Assembly (NCBI GenBank): GCA_934725005.1
Contig: CAKVBE010000036.1
Location: forward strand, 1 to 8,692
From: an uncultured Rickettsiales bacterium
GTDB taxonomy: Bacteria; Pseudomonadota; Alphaproteobacteria; Rickettsiales; UBA1997
Direction of reading: 5' to 3'
Length of the DNA: 8,692 nt
The notes beneath the pieces were generated by a model. That model did no database searches. It was not told the origin of the DNA and saw only the letters and a program-made list of their open reading frames with translations. Shown here one piece after another: positions 6,784 through 8,692 of this stretch; positions within the stretch are counted from its first letter, which is position 1, and each line of letters begins with the position of its first letter. The position numbers and the translations under genes are program-made.

Positions 6784-7842
6784 ATGAAAAATGGTAAAAT
6801 AACAAAAAAATTCATTTTTGATGCTATATATGGTTTTAAATTTAAGTTCTTCATTATCTTTGTTGTCAATCTATTTTTTGAAAAAAGTACAGAAATATTA
6901 ATATTACCATACATATTAAAAATAATTGGTGATAGTTATTCAAATGGTAATCTAAACTTAACACTCATTATACTATTAACTTTTATTTATACACTCTGTT
7001 TCTGTTCAAAACACTTGATTAGTGCAATATTCGTAAAAAAATTTTACTATGATTGTTATTATAAATTCTTCACATCAGTAAGAAAAAAAGTATTCAATTA
7101 CCTCTTGGGACATTCTATGAATTTCTTTGAAAACATACAGTCCGGAGTTGTTACAAGTAAACTAAATGATATATCAGATTCATTGAATACAATATTTGAC
7201 CATATTTTCACAATATTATCTAGCATAGTGATTTTTCTATTTATATTATTTCTTTATTATAAAATTGATATTGTATTGACCATATTTTTATTCTGCTGGT
7301 CAATTGTTTTTTTATTAAATAGTTACTTCAGTAATAAAATTATATTTAAATTTGAAAAAAATGTGTTTTCTAAAAATAGTATAATCTATGGAAATATTAC
7401 TGACAATTTTTTGAATATATCAAGTATAAAATCAAATTCTACACAAAATGTAGAACGATGTAATATAAAAAAGTGTGGAATCGATAGTTTAAAATCAATA
7501 GCCGCTTCAATGAAGATCAAAAACTATGCAAGTTTAATATTGTTCTCTTTAATATCTATATTAATGTGTTTCATACTTGTATATTCTTTAAAACTATTGA
7601 ATGACAACAGAATAACCATAGGAACATTTGTTTTTATTGGACAAAATGTAACAATGTTGTCACTTTTATTGAAAAGATTTTTTGAGGCAATAAATTTATT
7701 CACTGAATCTTATTCAAAACTGTGCAATGGAGTTGAAACATTGATTACACCATATTGCATTACAAACAAATACAATGCAAAGAAAATTGAAATGGGAAAT
7801 GGAAAAATTGAGTTTAAAAACGTTAACTTTACATATAAATGA
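6784..7842 (+). CDS. ABC-exporter transmembrane domain B, lacking the ATPase domain
   Basis: This second type I exporter membrane domain has 352 residues, with segments near 22-45, 60-82, 140-158, 161-180, 248-270 and 278-300. The first coupling loop reads FFENIQSGVVTSKLND (114-129) and the second ISSIKSNSTQNVE (212-224). Like its neighbour it stops at the start of the ATPase domain, GNGKIEFKNVNFTYK (338-352), one residue after the A-loop Tyr. It diverges from A over most of its length, so A and B look like the two subunits of a heterodimeric exporter and not a recent duplication. A weak AGG lies 9 nt before the ATG. It ends 6 nt from the convergent atpG stop, leaving no room for an ATPase domain. 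An ATPase in trans, or ongoing decay of the pair, would explain it. Confidence 0.85.
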   Translation: MKNGKITKKFIFDAIYGFKFKFFIIFVVNLFFEKSTEILILPYILKIIGDSYSNGNLNLTLIILLTFIYTLCFCSKHLISAIFVKKFYYDCYYKFFTSVRKKVFNYLLGHSMNFFENIQSGVVTSKLNDISDSLNTIFDHIFTILSSIVIFLFILFLYYKIDIVLTIFLFCWSIVFLLNSYFSNKIIFKFEKNVFSKNSIIYGNITDNFLNISSIKSNSTQNVERCNIKKCGIDSLKSIAASMKIKNYASLILFSLISILMCFILVYSLKLLNDNRITIGTFVFIGQNVTMLSLLLKRFFEAINLFTESYSKLCNGVETLITPYCITNKYNAKKIEMGNGKIEFKNVNFTYK

Positions 7843-7857
7843 ATAATATTAACGTTT
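7818..7857. repeat. inverted repeat spanning the convergent gene ends
   Basis: AAACGTTAA (7818-7826) and TTAACGTTT (7849-7857) are perfect 9-nt inverted copies with a 22-nt loop. The loop holds the gene B stop and the right arm covers the atpG stop. It could fold in either transcript but is AT-rich and lacks a T-run, so a role as bidirectional terminator or transcript end is only possible. Confidence 0.35.
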
Positions 7858-8616
7858 CTTCATTAATGATTTATATCCAGATACAGTATCTATCAAGTTC
7901 GATGTTATTACTGATTGTCTAGTTTGATTGTATTTTAAAGTTGTATCCGCTATATCATTCTTGATATTATCTTCAGCGCCTTGCAGAGTATTCAATCTAT
8001 TTTTTTGTTCAGATGCCATCGAATTAGCTATAGCTGAATATAAATTTATAAACATATACTGTTCAACAAGATCATATAGTAAAACATTCGTATCAACTCT
8101 CCACAAAGGAACATTGTTTGTTGGCCATTTTTTATTCAAAAGATCTTTAAAAAAATCTTTTTCTAGAGGAACTATTTCCTTTTTTGTTAAAATACCATTT
8201 GATTTTGTATCATATTGTGTAAAAAAAACATAAACATTTTGCGATTTTTTTGAATATTCATTTATAAAAGAAAATATGTTATACACAATATGTACTATAT
8301 TTTCTATTGAAGTTGGTAAGCTTAAATGCTTTTTAACATTTACCTTCCTGGACAACAATGTTGAAAATATTTTATCTCCAACAGTTATGAGCATATTATT
8401 TTCCAATGAAAAATCTAATTTATCATTATTATCAATAAAAAAATTTACAATTCTGTCATTAAATTTTCCACACAATCCTTGGTTGGAACCAATAACTATC
8501 ATTATATTTTTTGAATTTTTATTCTTGAATTCGCTTTGTTCAACATATTCTATATAGTTTAATATATCATAATTTTGTGAAATTACCCCCTGAAAACCAA
8601 GGTATATATTATTCAT
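7849..8616 (-). CDS. atpG: ATP synthase gamma subunit, probably of the alternative N-ATPase; N-terminus missing
   Basis: Gamma is the central rotor shaft of F1. The 255 visible residues contain the Rossmann-like core motif GSNQGLCGKFN (43-53), the KKWPTNNVPLW segment (162-172) and the C-terminal helix with EQYMFINLYSAIANSMASE (185-203), AEDNIKNDI (214-222) and TRQSVITSNLIDTVSGY (232-248). The GS(N/D)QGLCGxFN form, the WPTxxxP segment and the QYxFxxLYxAxAxSxASE helix are what I recall of N-ATPase gamma, not the SDRGLCGG type. In N-ATPase operons atpG is the last gene, and here nothing on this strand follows it, whereas standard operons continue to atpD. About 30 N-terminal residues of the coiled-coil helix are missing. 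The ATG at 8616 abuts a 77-nt duplicated stretch, so it is probably not the true start. N-ATPase assignment is inference; the gamma call is firm. Confidence 0.88.
   Translation of the reverse strand: MNNIYLGFQGVISQNYDILNYIEYVEQSEFKNKNSKNIMIVIGSNQGLCGKFNDRIVNFFIDNNDKLDFSLENNMLITVGDKIFSTLLSRKVNVKKHLSLPTSIENIVHIVYNIFSFINEYSKKSQNVYVFFTQYDTKSNGILTKKEIVPLEKDFFKDLLNKKWPTNNVPLWRVDTNVLLYDLVEQYMFINLYSAIANSMASEQKNRLNTLQGAEDNIKNDIADTTLKYNQTRQSVITSNLIDTVSGYKSLMKKR
8296..8372. repeat. 77-bp direct repeat, copy 1 (inside atpG)
   Basis: This stretch is identical to the last 77 bases of the window, 320 bp away. Here it is in frame as an ordinary part of atpG (around residues 82-107), so this copy is the genuine one. 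Confidence 0.95.
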
Positions 8617-8692
8617 ATATTTTCTATTGAAGTTGGTAAGCTTAAATGCTTTTTAACATTTACCTTCCTGGACAACAATGTTGAAAATATTT
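8616..8692. repeat. 77-bp direct repeat, copy 2 (window end, probable assembly artefact)
   Basis: It matches 8296-8372 exactly, offset by 320 bp, which is not a multiple of 3. The copy is therefore out of frame with atpG and hits a stop (TAA) when read upstream of the ATG at 8616. A repeat of exactly 77 bases at the very end fits a de Bruijn k-mer overlap. Confidence 0.9.

Noticed and set aside
6780..6790. Frameshift or stop-codon recoding hiding the ATPase domain of gene A
   Set aside because: No frame after 6780 or 7842 encodes Walker or signature motifs, so the domain is absent and not merely out of frame. TGA and TAA act as normal stops in the other genes.
7928..8557. Open frames on the plus strand opposite atpG
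   Set aside because: They are antisense shadows of the gamma subunit; no recognisable protein features.
1..8692. tRNA, rRNA, CRISPR array or insertion sequence
   Set aside because: No cloverleaf with a T-loop, no regularly spaced repeats and no transposase motifs were seen on either strand.

Overview
The window looks like part of an AT-rich (roughly 27% GC by eye) genome or metagenome contig from a bacterium with proteobacterial gene content. I favour a host-associated, reduced alphaproteobacterium. The grounds are a DolP-like double-BON lipoprotein, the frr-uppS-cdsA gene order, an HK97-type prohead protease fragment (common in alphaproteobacterial gene transfer agents and prophages) and ankyrin-repeat and ABC-exporter content. 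I cannot name a genus. TGA works as an ordinary stop and TGG encodes Trp, so the standard bacterial code fits. Shine-Dalgarno sequences are weak or absent for most of the minus-strand genes.

Left edge (1-194): the first 40 codons of a minus-strand HK97-type prohead protease run off the window. A weak terminator-like element separates it from tsaD.

Minus-strand block (194-4870), read right to left: a BON-domain lipoprotein (DolP-like), a secreted ankyrin-repeat protein, an unknown 99-aa helical protein, frr (ribosome recycling), uppS (undecaprenyl diphosphate synthase), a CdsA-like membrane protein, and tsaD (t6A tRNA modification). Spacing is tight from the ankyrin gene onward (4-nt overlap, then gaps of 26, 4, 1 and 3 nt), so this is probably one operon joining envelope, translation and lipid-carrier functions. 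The cdsA-position gene has lost essentially all of the CdsA catalytic signatures.

Divergent control region (4871-5192): it carries a 39-nt A/T-only tract, a plausible promoter for the lipoprotein operon and a very good extended -10 promoter plus Shine-Dalgarno for the rightward operon.

Plus-strand block (5193-7842): a DUF5662-like protein, then two tandem type I ABC-exporter membrane domains. Both transporter proteins stop at the same homologous point, at the A-loop tyrosine that opens the nucleotide-binding domain, so neither has an ATPase domain. The two are in the same reading frame, separated by one stop codon and one sense codon. This is the most unusual feature of the window.

Right edge (7849-8692): a convergent, N-terminally incomplete F-type ATPase gamma subunit. 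Its sequence resembles the gamma subunit of the alternative N-ATPase, and it has no atpD after it, which fits that operon's order. The last 77 bases exactly repeat an internal segment of the same gene in another frame, so the right end is probably an assembly artefact.
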